Of a stretch of 64,000 bases of DNA, positions 23,007-34,731 are shown in pieces. This DNA comes from JAEUMW01 sp039807745 (GTDB lineage Bacteria > Pseudomonadota > Gammaproteobacteria > Burkholderiales > JAEUMW01). The position numbers were made by a program, and so were the translations under genes. The stretch spans positions 39,037 through 103,036 of the forward strand of contig JBDHRV010000001.1 in the NCBI GenBank assembly GCA_039807745.1, given 5' to 3'. Every line of letters starts with the position of its first letter. Positions within the stretch are counted from its first letter, which is position 1. The notes beneath the pieces are model-generated. The model was not told where the DNA came from. It saw only the letters and a list, made by a program, of their open reading frames with translations, and did no database searches.

Positions 23007-23780
23007 ATGCGCATCATCACCCTCAATGTGAACGGAATTCGATCGGCGGCGCGCAAGGGGTTCTTCGACTGGCTCGCGCAGCAACGCGCCCACGTCGTCT
23101 GTCTGCAGGAAGTGAAGGCACAGGCGGACGACCTGCCGGACGAGATCCGCCAGCCGAAAGGCTTTCACGGATTTTTCCATCTCGCCGGGAAGAAGGGTTA
23201 CAGCGGTGTGGCCCTCTACTCGAGGCCCGCGCCGGACCGGGTGGTGGAAGGCATCGGGATCGCGGACATCGACGCCGAGGGGCGCTATCTGCGCGCCGAC
23301 TTCGGCAACCTGAGCGTGGTGTCCCTGTACATGCCGTCGGGCTCGTCCTCGCCGCAGCGCCAGGTCGCCAAGTTCAACTTCATGGAGCGCTTCCTGCCCC
23401 TGTTGCGAGATCTGCATGGCAGCGGCCGCGAGTGGATCGTCTGCGGCGACTGGAACATCGCGCACCGGGAGATCGACCTCAAGAACTGGCGCGCGAACCA
23501 GAAGAACTCGGGCTTTCTGCCCGAGGAGCGCGCTTGGCTCGGGCAGGTCTTCGAGCAACTGGGCCTGGTGGACGTGTTCCGGCGTCTGGATCCGAAGCCG
23601 GAGCAGTACACATGGTGGTCCAATCGCGGTCAGGCTTGGGCCAAGAATGTCGGGTGGCGCATCGACTACCAGATCGCCACGCCGGGCATTGCGGCTCGCG
23701 CGACGCGCGCGGTGATCTACAAGGAGCAGCGCTTCTCCGATCACGCGCCGCTGACCATCGATTACGACTACGACTGGTGA
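23007..23780 (+). CDS. xth: Exodeoxyribonuclease III
   Basis: 257 residues from the ATG at 23007, which begins MRIITLNVNGIRSA, the normal ExoIII start; the in-frame codon at 22941 only adds a non-conserved tail. Catalytic motifs of the exonuclease-endonuclease-phosphatase fold are visible: LQEVKAQ (Glu), CGDWNIAH (Asp/Asn) and the C-terminal SDHAPLTIDY (Asp-His). It cuts at abasic sites and degrades 3' ends in base excision repair. The AmpG-like gene begins 10 bp later. Confidence 0.94.
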   Translation: MRIITLNVNGIRSAARKGFFDWLAQQRAHVVCLQEVKAQADDLPDEIRQPKGFHGFFHLAGKKGYSGVALYSRPAPDRVVEGIGIADIDAEGRYLRADFGNLSVVSLYMPSGSSSPQRQVAKFNFMERFLPLLRDLHGSGREWIVCGDWNIAHREIDLKNWRANQKNSGFLPEERAWLGQVFEQLGLVDVFRRLDPKPEQYTWWSNRGQAWAKNVGWRIDYQIATPGIAARATRAVIYKEQRFSDHAPLTIDYDYDW

Positions 23781-23790
23781 GCCGGCCCGC

Positions 23791-25035
23791 GTGAATTTCG
23801 CTCCCTACCTGCAGGTGCTGCGCAGCCCGAGGGTGGCGGCCGTCCTCTTCCTGGGGTTTGCCTCCGGGCTGCCGCTCGCCCTTTCGGCCGGAACGTTGCA
23901 GGCGTGGATGACGGTCGCCGGCGTCGACATCAAGACCATCGGCCTCTTCTCGCTGGTGGGTCTGCCCTACACCGTGAAGTTCCTGTGGGCACCGCTGATG
24001 GACCGCTACGCGCCCGCGTTCCTGGGGCGGCGTCGCGGCTGGGTCGCACTGACCCAGCTCGCCCTGATCGGAGTGATCGCGGCCATGGGCGCGATGGACC
24101 CGACACGCTCGCCGTTGGCGCTCGCCGCGCTCGCGCTGCTGCTGGCCTTTGCGTCGGCATCGCAGGACATCGTGGTGGATGCCTACCGCACCGACGTGCT
24201 GCGTGAACAGGAGCGCGGTCTCGGCGCGGCGGTCTCCGTGCTCGGATACCGCCTCGCCCTGCTCGTCTCGGGGGCGCTCGCGCTCATCCTGTCCGACCAG
24301 ATCGGCTGGCGGAGCACCTACTGGCTGATGGCCGGGCTGATGGCGATCGGGATCCTCGCGGCGTTGCTCGGCCCGGAGCCGGAGCAGGCGGTGCGCCCGC
24401 CCCGCACCCTCGCGGAAGCGGTGGTCGGTCCGCTGCGGGAGTTCTTCGCACGCCCCGAGGCCGTGGTCATGCTGGCTCTGATCGTCCTCTACAAGCTCGG
24501 TGATGCGTTCGCGGGGAGCCTGACCACCGCCTTCCTGATCCGGGGTGTGGGCTTTACACCCACCGACGTCGGCGCGATCAACAAGGGCCTCGGCCTCATC
24601 GCGACCATCGTCGGCGCGCTGTTCGGCGGCGGGCTGATGGTGCGCCTCGGCCTGTACCGCTCGCTGCTCGCCTTCGGCATGCTGCAGGCAGTGTCCAATC
24701 TCTCGTTCATGGTGCTCGCGTGGGCGGGCAAGAGCTACGCGCTCATGGTCATCGCCGTCGCCTTCGAGAACATCGCCGGCGGCATGGGGACAGCGGCCTT
24801 CGTCGCGCTGCTGATGGCGCTCTGCGACCATCGCTTTTCCGCCACGCAGTTCGCGCTGCTGTCGGCGCTGGCAGCGATCGGACGCGTGTTCGTGGGTCCG
24901 CCGTCTGGTCTCCTGGTCGATGCGGTGGGCTGGGTGTGGTTCTTCTTCTGCACGTTCCTGGTCGCGCTGCCGGGGCTGCTGCTGCTCTGGCGGCTGCGGC
25001 GCCGGGTCTGCGAACTGGAGCATGCCCGAGCTTAG
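23791..25035 (+). CDS. AmpG-like major facilitator transporter
   Basis: 414 residues, GTG start, about twelve membrane helices. The N-terminal FASGLPLALSAGTLQAWM and GLPYTVKFLWAPLMDRYAP match AmpG-type MFS proteins, which import anhydromuropeptides from the periplasm for wall recycling. ASQDIVVDAYRTDVL in the middle also fits. Substrate identity is by family only. It is 10 bp after xth and overlaps the next gene by 14 bp. No ampD or beta-lactamase gene is adjacent. Confidence 0.8.
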   Translation: MNFAPYLQVLRSPRVAAVLFLGFASGLPLALSAGTLQAWMTVAGVDIKTIGLFSLVGLPYTVKFLWAPLMDRYAPAFLGRRRGWVALTQLALIGVIAAMGAMDPTRSPLALAALALLLAFASASQDIVVDAYRTDVLREQERGLGAAVSVLGYRLALLVSGALALILSDQIGWRSTYWLMAGLMAIGILAALLGPEPEQAVRPPRTLAEAVVGPLREFFARPEAVVMLALIVLYKLGDAFAGSLTTAFLIRGVGFTPTDVGAINKGLGLIATIVGALFGGGLMVRLGLYRSLLAFGMLQAVSNLSFMVLAWAGKSYALMVIAVAFENIAGGMGTAAFVALLMALCDHRFSATQFALLSALAAIGRVFVGPPSGLLVDAVGWVWFFFCTFLVALPGLLLLWRLRRRVCELEHARA

Positions 25036-25684
25036 CCTGGTGCCGGCCTTCCTCGCCGGGCTGCTCGGGGGTGTGCATTGCGCCGGCATGTGCGGAGGAT
25101 TGGTCGGCGCTTTTGCCCTGGGGCTGCCGGCTGATCGCAGCGCGCTGGTGCTGCACGTGGCGTGCAATCTCGGCCGGGTCGCCACCTACGTGGCGCTCGG
25201 TGCGCTGGCCGGTGCGGCCGGTGCCGGCACGCTCGTCTTCGAGCGAACCTTGCCGGTGCAGAAGATCCTGTTCGGCGCGTCGTGTCTCATGCTGATCGGA
25301 CTGGGGCTCCACTTGGCGGGCGTCTTCGCCCGGTTCGCGGCCATCGAGCGCATCGGCAACGGCCTGTGGCGGCGGGTCCAGCCGCTGCTCGCGCGGGTGC
25401 TGCCGATCCGATCGGCGCGCAGCGCGCTCGCGGCCGGTCTGCTGTGGGGTTTTCTGCCCTGCGGGCTGGTCTACAGCGGGGTCGTGCTGGCGCTTGCGAG
25501 CGCGAGCGCGGCCCACGGCGCGCTCGTCATGGCGTCGTTCGGCGCTGGCACCCTGCCGAACCTGCTGGCGATGGGACTGCTGGCGGGACGCCTGCAGCGC
25601 TTCCTGCAGGATCGTCGGGTACGCACGCTCGCCGGGATCGCGGTCGGCGCTGCCGGGGTTTGGGGCCTGCTCAAGCTCGCCTGA
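25022..25684 (+). CDS. SafE/UreH-type transmembrane protein
   Basis: 220 residues from the ATG at 25022, which lies inside the end of the AmpG-like gene. It has about six membrane helices. The N-terminal FLAGLLGGVHCAGMCGGLVGA and the internal LLWGFLPCGLVYSGVV are the two diagnostic repeats of the cytochrome-biogenesis/UreH_2-type family, each with Cys. Members often sit beside cbb3 oxidase assembly genes and are proposed to act in copper or other metal handling, but no oxidase genes are near here, so the role stays open. It ends 7 bp before convergent metW. Confidence 0.75.
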   Translation: MPELSLVPAFLAGLLGGVHCAGMCGGLVGAFALGLPADRSALVLHVACNLGRVATYVALGALAGAAGAGTLVFERTLPVQKILFGASCLMLIGLGLHLAGVFARFAAIERIGNGLWRRVQPLLARVLPIRSARSALAAGLLWGFLPCGLVYSGVVLALASASAAHGALVMASFGAGTLPNLLAMGLLAGRLQRFLQDRRVRTLAGIAVGAAGVWGLLKLA

Positions 25685-25691
25685 CGCCGCG

Positions 25692-26306
25692 TCAGGCCGG
25701 GCGGTCGAAGCGGTATACCGCCAGCTCACCCATCAGGTTCGCGGCGAATGACACCGGCTGGCCGTCGGTGAGCACGGCGCGCTCGATGACCCGCACGCCG
25801 TGCTGCGCACAGAACCGGTCGAAATCGCTGATCGTGCACAGGTGCACGTTAGGTGTGTCGTACCACTGGTACGGCAAGCCGCCGGAAACCGGCATGTGAC
25901 CGCGCAGCACCTGCAGGCGGTGGCGCCAGTAGCCGAAGTTGGGAAAGCTCACGATGCCCTCGCGCCCGACGCGCAGCATCTCGCGCACGATGTCCTCGGT
26001 GTGCTTCATCGCCTGCAGGGTCTGCGACAGGATCACGCAGTCGAAGGAGCCAGACTCGAACATTGCGAGCCCCGTCTCCAAGTCGTTCTGCACCACGTTG
26101 ATGCCGTTGCCGATGCATTCGACCAGGCTGTCGAAGTCGATCTCGACGCCGTAGCCGTGGGCGCGCCGCGTCTCCCTGAGATAGCGCAGCAGGGAGCCGT
26201 CACCGCAACCCAGGTCGAGGACCTTGGCCCCCGGCTTCAGCCAGCGCGCGATGTACGCGAAGTCCGGGCGGGAGGTGGGCGCGGCGAAGGGGATCGAGTT
26301 CGTCAC
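25692..26306 (-). CDS. metW: Methionine biosynthesis protein MetW
   Basis: 204 residues, GTG start. It has a Rossmann methyltransferase-like fold with VLDLGCGDGSLLRYL, and the family-specific SQTLQAMKHTEDIVREMLRVG and SFPNFGYWRHR. MetW is the conserved partner of MetX in many Proteobacteria and is thought to be needed for methionine synthesis from acylhomoserine. It follows metX after 3 bp on the same transcript. Confidence 0.92.
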   Translation of the reverse strand: MTNSIPFAAPTSRPDFAYIARWLKPGAKVLDLGCGDGSLLRYLRETRRAHGYGVEIDFDSLVECIGNGINVVQNDLETGLAMFESGSFDCVILSQTLQAMKHTEDIVREMLRVGREGIVSFPNFGYWRHRLQVLRGHMPVSGGLPYQWYDTPNVHLCTISDFDRFCAQHGVRVIERAVLTDGQPVSFAANLMGELAVYRFDRPA

Positions 26307-26309
26307 GCC

Positions 26310-27440
26310 TCAAGCCACGTCGATATTGCCCATGTACGCGCGCATGAGCCGGAAATAGTGCTCGTCGTCCATGAGAAACGAGTCGTGCCCGTGCTGCGAG
26401 CCGAGCTCGGCGTAGGTGACCGGCACGTCGTTGTCGAGCAGTGCCTTCACGATCTCGATCGAGCGCTCGGGAGAAAAGCGCCAGTCGGAAGCGAACGAGA
26501 TCACCAGGAAGCCGGCGGTGGCAGGTCCGAGCGCCCGCGCGAGATCGCCCGCGGTGTCGTGCGCGGGGTCGAAGTAGTCGAGCGCCTTGGTCATCAGGAG
26601 ATAGGTGTTCGCGTCGAAGCGGTCGGCGAACTTGTCGCCCTGATAGCGCAGGTAGGACTCGATCTCGAACTCGATGTCGAAACCGAAGCGGTAGATGCCC
26701 GCGCGCAGCCCGCGGCCGAATTTCTCGGCCATCGAATCGTCGGAGAGATAGGTGATGTGGCCGAGCATGCGCGCGAGCCGCAGTCCCCGGCGCGGGATCA
26801 CGCCGTGTGCGTAGAAGTCGCCGCCGTGAAAGTCGGGGTCGGTGAGGATCGCCTGGCGTGCGACGTCGTTGAAGGCGATGTTCTGCGCGGTGAGCTTCGG
26901 TGCCGCGGCGATCACGATCGAGTGCGCGACCCGATCCGGCTTGCTGATCGCCCAGCGCAGCGCCTGCATGCCGCCCAGGCTGCCGCCCATGACCGCCGCG
27001 AAACGCTCGATGCCCAGGCGCGTGGCGAGCCGTGCCTGGGTCTCCACCCAGTCCTCGACCGTGACTACGGGGAAGCTCGCGCCATAGGGCTGTCCCGTCT
27101 TCGGGTTCACCGTCGACGGTCCGGTCGAGCCGTGGCAGCCGCCCAGATTGTTGACGCCGATCACGAAAAAGCGATCGGTGTCCACCGGCTTGCCGGGGCC
27201 GATCATGTTGTCCCACCAGCCGACCACCCGTTCGTCGCTGTCGTAGTAGCCGGCCACGTGATGATTCCCGGACAGCGCGTGGCAGACGAGCACCGCGTTC
27301 GAGCGCGCGGCGTTCAGTGTGCCGTAGGTCTCATAGACGAGGTCGTACTGGTCGAGCACCGCGCCGCTGCGAAACGGCAAGGGTTCGTCGAAGTGGGCCG
27401 TCTGGGGCACGACGGCGCCGACGGAGCGGGACGAGGTCAC
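26310..27440 (-). CDS. metX: Homoserine O-acyltransferase MetX
   Basis: 376 residues, GTG start that overlaps the lptE stop (GTGA). It has an alpha/beta hydrolase fold with the nucleophile in [12 protein letters not shown], the early motif [15 protein letters not shown] and the C-terminal catalytic region [15 protein letters not shown] (Asp/His). It acylates homoserine in methionine synthesis. Whether the donor is acetyl- or succinyl-CoA cannot be settled by eye; many proteobacterial MetX proteins next to MetW use succinyl-CoA. Confidence 0.93.
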   Translation of the reverse strand: MTSSRSVGAVVPQTAHFDEPLPFRSGAVLDQYDLVYETYGTLNAARSNAVLVCHALSGNHHVAGYYDSDERVVGWWDNMIGPGKPVDTDRFFVIGVNNLGGCHGSTGPSTVNPKTGQPYGASFPVVTVEDWVETQARLATRLGIERFAAVMGGSLGGMQALRWAISKPDRVAHSIVIAAAPKLTAQNIAFNDVARQAILTDPDFHGGDFYAHGVIPRRGLRLARMLGHITYLSDDSMAEKFGRGLRAGIYRFGFDIEFEIESYLRYQGDKFADRFDANTYLLMTKALDYFDPAHDTAGDLARALGPATAGFLVISFASDWRFSPERSIEIVKALLDNDVPVTYAELGSQHGHDSFLMDDEHYFRLMRAYMGNIDVA

Positions 27441-27969
27441 GTCGGGCGCGTGGCCGTGGGCGGCCGATTCGCCGGCGATGCCAGGCGTCGCAGCAACTGT
27501 TGCACCGCGTCCTCCTGCATGTCGCGATAGAGCAGCGCTTCCTCCGATTCGGCCGCGAGCACGTTCTGGTCGTTGTAGACGTAGGAGCGGACCGTCACGA
27601 TCTCGCTCGCCGGCATGATCTCCTTGCCTTCCTTATCGGCCAGGCGGTACAGGATGCTGTAGCGAAGCTGAAACTCGCGCACGGTTCCCTGCTGGGTCAG
27701 CGTGAGGATCAGCTTCGCCCGGTTTTCTCCGAGAATGAAGAGGGTGGCATCGGCTTGACCGGCCTCGTCCACGAGGCGGGTGCTGGTGCCGGCCCGGATC
27801 GCGCGCTTCAAGTCGTTGGCAAACGCCGAATAGGCCGGGCCCGAGATATAGAGGCTCTCCTGCGGCAGGTTGGCGGTCCCGCGCAGGTGAAAGCCGCACG
27901 CCGTCAGCATCGCCAGCAGCGCGAGACCAAGCAGGGTGCGCCCCGCGTCGACCGCCGCGCGCGCGCGCA

Positions 27970-27970
<1 letters not shown>
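27437..27970 (-). CDS. lptE: LPS-assembly lipoprotein LptE
   Basis: 177 residues. A lipoprotein signal ends in [10 protein letters not shown], the characteristic LptE start, followed by the beta-rich domain. LptE plugs the LptD barrel in the outer membrane and helps insert lipopolysaccharide. The gene overlaps leuS by 1 bp (TGATG). The leuS-lptE order is widely conserved in Proteobacteria, although holA, which often follows, is absent here and metX-metW come next. Confidence 0.9.
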
Positions 27971-30615
<2,645 letters not shown>

Positions 30616-30659
30616 TTATAACCGCAAGGCAGCTTGCGATTCCGGCCGCACACCCGGTC

Positions 30660-30695
30660 ACGATAAGCCAGCCGTGATTGCAACGATAAGCAATC
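30660..30695. promoter_or_regulatory. Repeated CGATAAG words and inverted repeat between leuS and phosphoribulokinase
   Basis: In the 221-bp divergent gap, ACGATAAGC occurs at 30660-30668 and again at 30683-30691, 23 bp apart, about two helical turns. The second copy lies within GATTGC (30676-30681) / GCAATC (30690-30695), a 6-bp inverted repeat with an 8-bp spacer. This is the geometry of a LysR-type operator, and CbbR would be the natural candidate beside phosphoribulokinase. No regulator gene is present, so the assignment is inference. Confidence 0.35.
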
Positions 30696-30800
30696 GTGAC
30701 CTTCGTCTATTGCCAATCCGTGTAGTATGGATTTTCGGCTTGAGCGCCGATGCGAGCGCGGCCCTTCGGGGCCGTACGAGACCCAAGGAGGAGAACGCGC

Positions 30801-31685
30801 ATGTCCCGCAAGCATCCGATCGTGGCTGTAACCGGCTCCTCAGGTGCCGGCACCACCTCCGTGAAGAACGTTTTCGAGCACATCTTCCGCCGCGAGAATT
30901 TCCGAGCGGCGGTGATCGAGGGCGACAGCTTCCACCGGTACGACCGCGAGGGCATGCGCGCGGCGATCCGCGAGGCCGAGGCCGAGGGCCGCACCATGAG
31001 CCACTTCGGCCCCGAGTCGAACCTGTTCGAAGATCTCGAGGGTCTGTTTCGCCAGTACGGGCGCAACGGCACCGGCAAGTTCCGCAAGTACCTGCACAAC
31101 GACGAAGAGGCGGAACCCTACGACCGGAAGCCGGGTACCTTCACCGACTGGGAGCCGCTGCCCGAAGGCACCGATCTCCTGTTCTATGAAGGCCTGCACG
31201 GCGGGGTCCGGACCGACACCTGCGACGTGGCGGCGCAGGTCGACCTCCTGATCGGGGTGGTGCCGATCGTCAACCTCGAATGGATCCAGAAGATGCACCG
31301 CGACATGAGGGAGCGCGGGTACACGGCAGTGGACGTGACGCAGACCATCCTGCGCCGGATGCCCGACTACGTGAACTACATCGTCCCGCAGTTCTCCCGC
31401 ACCCACATCAATTTCCAGCGCGTGCCGACCGTGGACACATCGAACCCCTTCGTCGCCCGCGACATCCCGACGGCGGAGGAGAGCTTCGTCGTGATCCGCT
31501 TCCGCGACCCGCACGGCATCGATTTTCCCTACCTGCTCACGATGGTGCACGACTCGTTCATGTCGCGGCCGAACTGCATCGTGGTGCCGGGGGGCAAGCT
31601 GCACCTCGCCATGCAGCTGATCCTGACGCCGCTCATACTCGACCTCGTCGAGAAGAAGCGGCGCTCGGGCTCCGTGACCGGATAA
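30801..31685 (+). CDS. prkB: Phosphoribulokinase
   Basis: 294 residues from the ATG at 30801, chosen because AAGGAGGAG lies just before it and MSRKHPIVAVTGSSGAGTTS is the family N-terminus. The P-loop is SSGAGTTS. Further landmarks are EGDSFHRYDRE, YEGLHGGVRTD, VPIVNLEWIQKMHRD and RVPTVDTSNPF. The enzyme phosphorylates ribulose 5-phosphate to ribulose 1,5-bisphosphate. Bacteria carry this type both as Calvin-cycle CbbP and as PrkB in non-autotrophs. No RuBisCO gene is in the window, so I use the neutral name. Confidence 0.93.
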   Translation: MSRKHPIVAVTGSSGAGTTSVKNVFEHIFRRENFRAAVIEGDSFHRYDREGMRAAIREAEAEGRTMSHFGPESNLFEDLEGLFRQYGRNGTGKFRKYLHNDEEAEPYDRKPGTFTDWEPLPEGTDLLFYEGLHGGVRTDTCDVAAQVDLLIGVVPIVNLEWIQKMHRDMRERGYTAVDVTQTILRRMPDYVNYIVPQFSRTHINFQRVPTVDTSNPFVARDIPTAEESFVVIRFRDPHGIDFPYLLTMVHDSFMSRPNCIVVPGGKLHLAMQLILTPLILDLVEKKRRSGSVTG

Positions 31686-31718
31686 GGCGGCACAGCGGTC
31701 CGATATAATCCGGGGCTC

Positions 31719-33959
31719 GTGTCGATGGGCCCCGCGATGTCCGCTTCCTTTCTCGACGGTCTTAACCCGCAGCAGCGCGAAGCGGTCACACTGCCGCGGC
31801 AGTCGGCCCTCATCCTCGCTGGCGCGGGCAGCGGCAAGACGCGCGTGCTCACCACGCGCATCGCGTGGCTGGTCGCGACCGGCCAGGCGAGCCCGCATGG
31901 CCTGCTCGCGGTGACCTTCACCAACAAGGCCGCACGCGAGATGCTCACGCGCGTGTCGGCGATGCTGCCGATCAACACGCGCGGCATGTGGGTCGGCACC
32001 TTCCACGGCCTCTGCAACCGGCTGCTGCGCACCCACTGGCGCGAGGCGGGACTGCCGCAGCTCTTCACCATCCTCGACAGCCAGGACCAGCTCTCGCTGG
32101 TGAAGCGGCTCATGAAGGGCCTCAACGTCGACGACGAGAAGTACCCGCCGCGCCAGGTGCAGTACTTCATCAACGGCAACAAGGAGGAAGGGCTGCGGCC
32201 GGGGGCGGTGGAGCCGTCCGACGATTTCGGCCGCCGCATGCTCGACGTCTATTCGGCCTACGAGGATCTCTGCCGCCGCGAGGGCGTGGTCGATTTTGCC
32301 GAACTGCTGTTGCGGTCCTTCGAGCTCCTGTCGCGCAACGAGGTCTTGCGCGAGCACTACCGCGCGCGCTTCGCGCATATCCTGGTCGACGAGTTCCAGG
32401 ACACCAACCGACTGCAGTACCAGTGGCTGCGGCTGCTTGCCGGCGGGGCGAACGCGGTCTTCGCAGTGGGCGACGACGACCAGTCGATCTACGCGTTTCG
32501 CGGCGCCCACTCCGCCAACATGCAGCAGTTCGAGCGCGACTTCGCCGTCGAGCACGTGATCAAGCTCGAGCAGAACTATCGCTCGCACGGCAATATCCTC
32601 GACGCCGCGAATGCGTTGATCCGGCAGAACCGTACGCGGCTGGGCAAGAACCTGTGGACCTCGGAGGGCGCGGGCGAGCCGCTGCGGCTCTACCAGGCAT
32701 CGAGCGACGCGGACGAAGCCGCCTTCATCGTGGAGGAGATCCGCACGCTGCGCAGTGCGGGCGTTGCGCTGTCCGACATCGCGCTGCTCTATCGCTCCAA
32801 TGCGCAGTCGCGGGTGCTGGAGCACGCGCTTTTCTCGGCGACGCTGCCTTATCGGGTGTACGGCGGGCTGCGCTTCTTCGAGCGGCAGGAGGTGAAGCAT
32901 GCACTTGCCTACCTGCGCCTCATCGCGAATCCCGAGGACGATGGCGCGCTGCTGCGTGTCATCAATTTTCCGCCACGCGGAGTCGGTGCACGCACGCTCG
33001 AGCAGCTGCAGGAGACTGCGAGCGGCAGCGGCGCGAGCCTGTGGCAGGCCGCCTGCCAGCGCGGCAAGGGGTCGCGCGCGGCGGTCCCCGGGAAAGGTGT
33101 CGAGGGCTTCGTGCGGCGCGTCGAAGAGATGCGCGCGGCCACCCAGGGGCTGCCGCTGCCCGAGACCATCGAGCACATGATCGAGGCGAGCGGGCTCGCC
33201 GGCCACTACAAGGCCGAGCGCGAGGGCGCCGACCGGCTGGAGAACCTGGCCGAGCTCGTGAACGCCGCGGCGGCGTTCGTCACGGAGCGCGATCGCGGTC
33301 TCGCCCCCGCGGGCGAGGGGGTGGAGACGGACGAGTCCGCGCCCCCCGAGAGCGAGCTCATGGCGTTTCTGAATCACGCCGCGCTCGAAGCCGGCGAACG
33401 CCAGGCGGGGCCGGGCACCGATTGCGTCCAGCTCATGACCGTGCATTCCGCGAAGGGCCTGGAGTTTCACGCGGTGTTCATCAGCGGACTGGAAGAGGGA
33501 CTCTTTCCGCACGAGAACTCGCTCACCGAGGCGGACGGGCTGGAGGAGGAACGGCGCCTCATGTATGTCGCGCTCACCCGGGCGCGGCGCCGACTCTATC
33601 TGAGCTTCGCCCAGAGTCGCATGCTGCACGGCCAGATCCGCTACCACATCGCGTCGCGGTTCCTGCAGGAGATTCCGGTGCAGCTGATGAAGCGTGTGGG
33701 CGCTTTCGCGGCCGAATCGCCCCCGGCACGCCCCTATGGCTCGAGCGCGACTGCCGCGCGCCCGGCGCCGTTTCTGCAGCAGCGCCCGCTCGCGGAGAGC
33801 GGCCTGCGCGTCGGGCAAAGCGTCCTGCACCCGAAGTTCGGTGCGGGGGTGATCGTCGGTGCCGAGGGGCGCGGCGGGGATGCGCGGGTGCAGGTGAGCT
33901 TTCGCACCGCGGGCGTGAAGTGGCTCGCTCTCGAATACGCGAAGCTCACACCGGCGTAG
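31719..33959 (+). CDS. uvrD: UvrD/PcrA-type DNA helicase
   Basis: 746 residues from the GTG at 31719; the ATG at 31737 (MSASFLDGLN) is an equally good start. Superfamily 1A motifs are present in order: Q motif LNPQQREAV, Walker A AGAGSGKT, TFTNKAAREM, Walker B LVDEFQDTN, GDDDQSIYAFRGA, QNYRSH, TVHSAKGLEF and VALTRARRRLY. The C-terminus has the tudor-like VGQSVLHPKFGAGVI segment. It unwinds DNA 3'-5' in nucleotide-excision and mismatch repair. The stop directly abuts the stop of the convergent membrane-protein gene. Confidence 0.94.
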   Translation: MSMGPAMSASFLDGLNPQQREAVTLPRQSALILAGAGSGKTRVLTTRIAWLVATGQASPHGLLAVTFTNKAAREMLTRVSAMLPINTRGMWVGTFHGLCNRLLRTHWREAGLPQLFTILDSQDQLSLVKRLMKGLNVDDEKYPPRQVQYFINGNKEEGLRPGAVEPSDDFGRRMLDVYSAYEDLCRREGVVDFAELLLRSFELLSRNEVLREHYRARFAHILVDEFQDTNRLQYQWLRLLAGGANAVFAVGDDDQSIYAFRGAHSANMQQFERDFAVEHVIKLEQNYRSHGNILDAANALIRQNRTRLGKNLWTSEGAGEPLRLYQASSDADEAAFIVEEIRTLRSAGVALSDIALLYRSNAQSRVLEHALFSATLPYRVYGGLRFFERQEVKHALAYLRLIANPEDDGALLRVINFPPRGVGARTLEQLQETASGSGASLWQAACQRGKGSRAAVPGKGVEGFVRRVEEMRAATQGLPLPETIEHMIEASGLAGHYKAEREGADRLENLAELVNAAAAFVTERDRGLAPAGEGVETDESAPPESELMAFLNHAALEAGERQAGPGTDCVQLMTVHSAKGLEFHAVFISGLEEGLFPHENSLTEADGLEEERRLMYVALTRARRRLYLSFAQSRMLHGQIRYHIASRFLQEIPVQLMKRVGAFAAESPPARPYGSSATAARPAPFLQQRPLAESGLRVGQSVLHPKFGAGVIVGAEGRGGDARVQVSFRTAGVKWLALEYAKLTPA

Positions 33960-34688
33960 CTACGCGGGAGCCTGTTCCGGCGGCGGGTCGCCCCCGAACA
34001 GCGCCTGGTAGCCACGGTACACCGCACCGGCGTACACCGGGATCCAGACGAGCGTGCCCAGTCCGTAGGGCAGCATGGCGATCATCGCGAGCACCGCGGA
34101 CACCACGGCGAAGAGCAGCACCGGGGCGAGATTCTCCACGCACGCCGCAAAGCTCGCCTTCATCGCCTGCAGTGCGGGCAGGTCGCGGAACATCGTGAGC
34201 GCGGGCGCGAAGATCACCGCCATGAAGAGCGGCACCAGCAGCAGCACCGAAAGCAACGGGGCGGACGGGACGTCCGGCGGCGGGGTGTTCGGATCGGAAG
34301 CCCGTTCCAGGGCCGCGGCGATGATCCGCTCGCCCCCCAGCATCATGAAGGCGCCGAACGTGATCACGTTTCCCAGCAGGTAAACGCCGCCGATCGTGAC
34401 GAGGGGCCCCGGGTGGCTGCGGAAACCGGCGAAGAGGTGGGCGATCTCGAGATTGTTGCCGCGCTCGAGCGCGCGGCAGCCGACCATGAGCCCGGCGCCG
34501 AGCGCGGGGGTCACGAGATACAGGATCAACTGGCCGAGATTCGGGATCGCCACCAGCACGAGCGCGAGCAGGAGCCAGATTGCGGCGAGCGCCATCCACA
34601 CCAGCGGACGCAGGCGAAACAACGCAAAGCCGTCCACGATCCACTTGAGACCGTTCGACACGCTCACCCGATTTACCCGCACCGTCAT
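33960..34688 (-). CDS. BPSS1780-type membrane protein
   Basis: 242 residues with about six hydrophobic helices. The opening VNRVSVSNGLKWIVDGFALFR and LVTPALGAGLMVGCRALERGN are typical of a membrane protein family common in Betaproteobacteria (BPSS1780-like). Function is unknown. It is probably cotranscribed with thrB, 43 bp upstream of its start on the same strand. Its TAG stop forms TAGCTA with the uvrD stop on the other strand. Confidence 0.75.
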   Translation of the reverse strand: MTVRVNRVSVSNGLKWIVDGFALFRLRPLVWMALAAIWLLLALVLVAIPNLGQLILYLVTPALGAGLMVGCRALERGNNLEIAHLFAGFRSHPGPLVTIGGVYLLGNVITFGAFMMLGGERIIAAALERASDPNTPPPDVPSAPLLSVLLLVPLFMAVIFAPALTMFRDLPALQAMKASFAACVENLAPVLLFAVVSAVLAMIAMLPYGLGTLVWIPVYAGAVYRGYQALFGGDPPPEQAPA

Positions 34689-34731
34689 CGTTCTGCCCGC
34701 CCCTTCTCGTTGAGTTCCTGCCCGGACCTGC

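Noticed and set aside
22917..23744. N-terminal extension of pyrE reading back through xth
   Set aside because: PyrE begins at 22916. The extension is antisense to xth, which is clearly coding.
30840..33830. 996-codon minus-strand frame across phosphoribulokinase and uvrD
   Set aside because: It overlaps two clear plus-strand genes; the translated sequence is Arg/His/Gly-rich without motifs.
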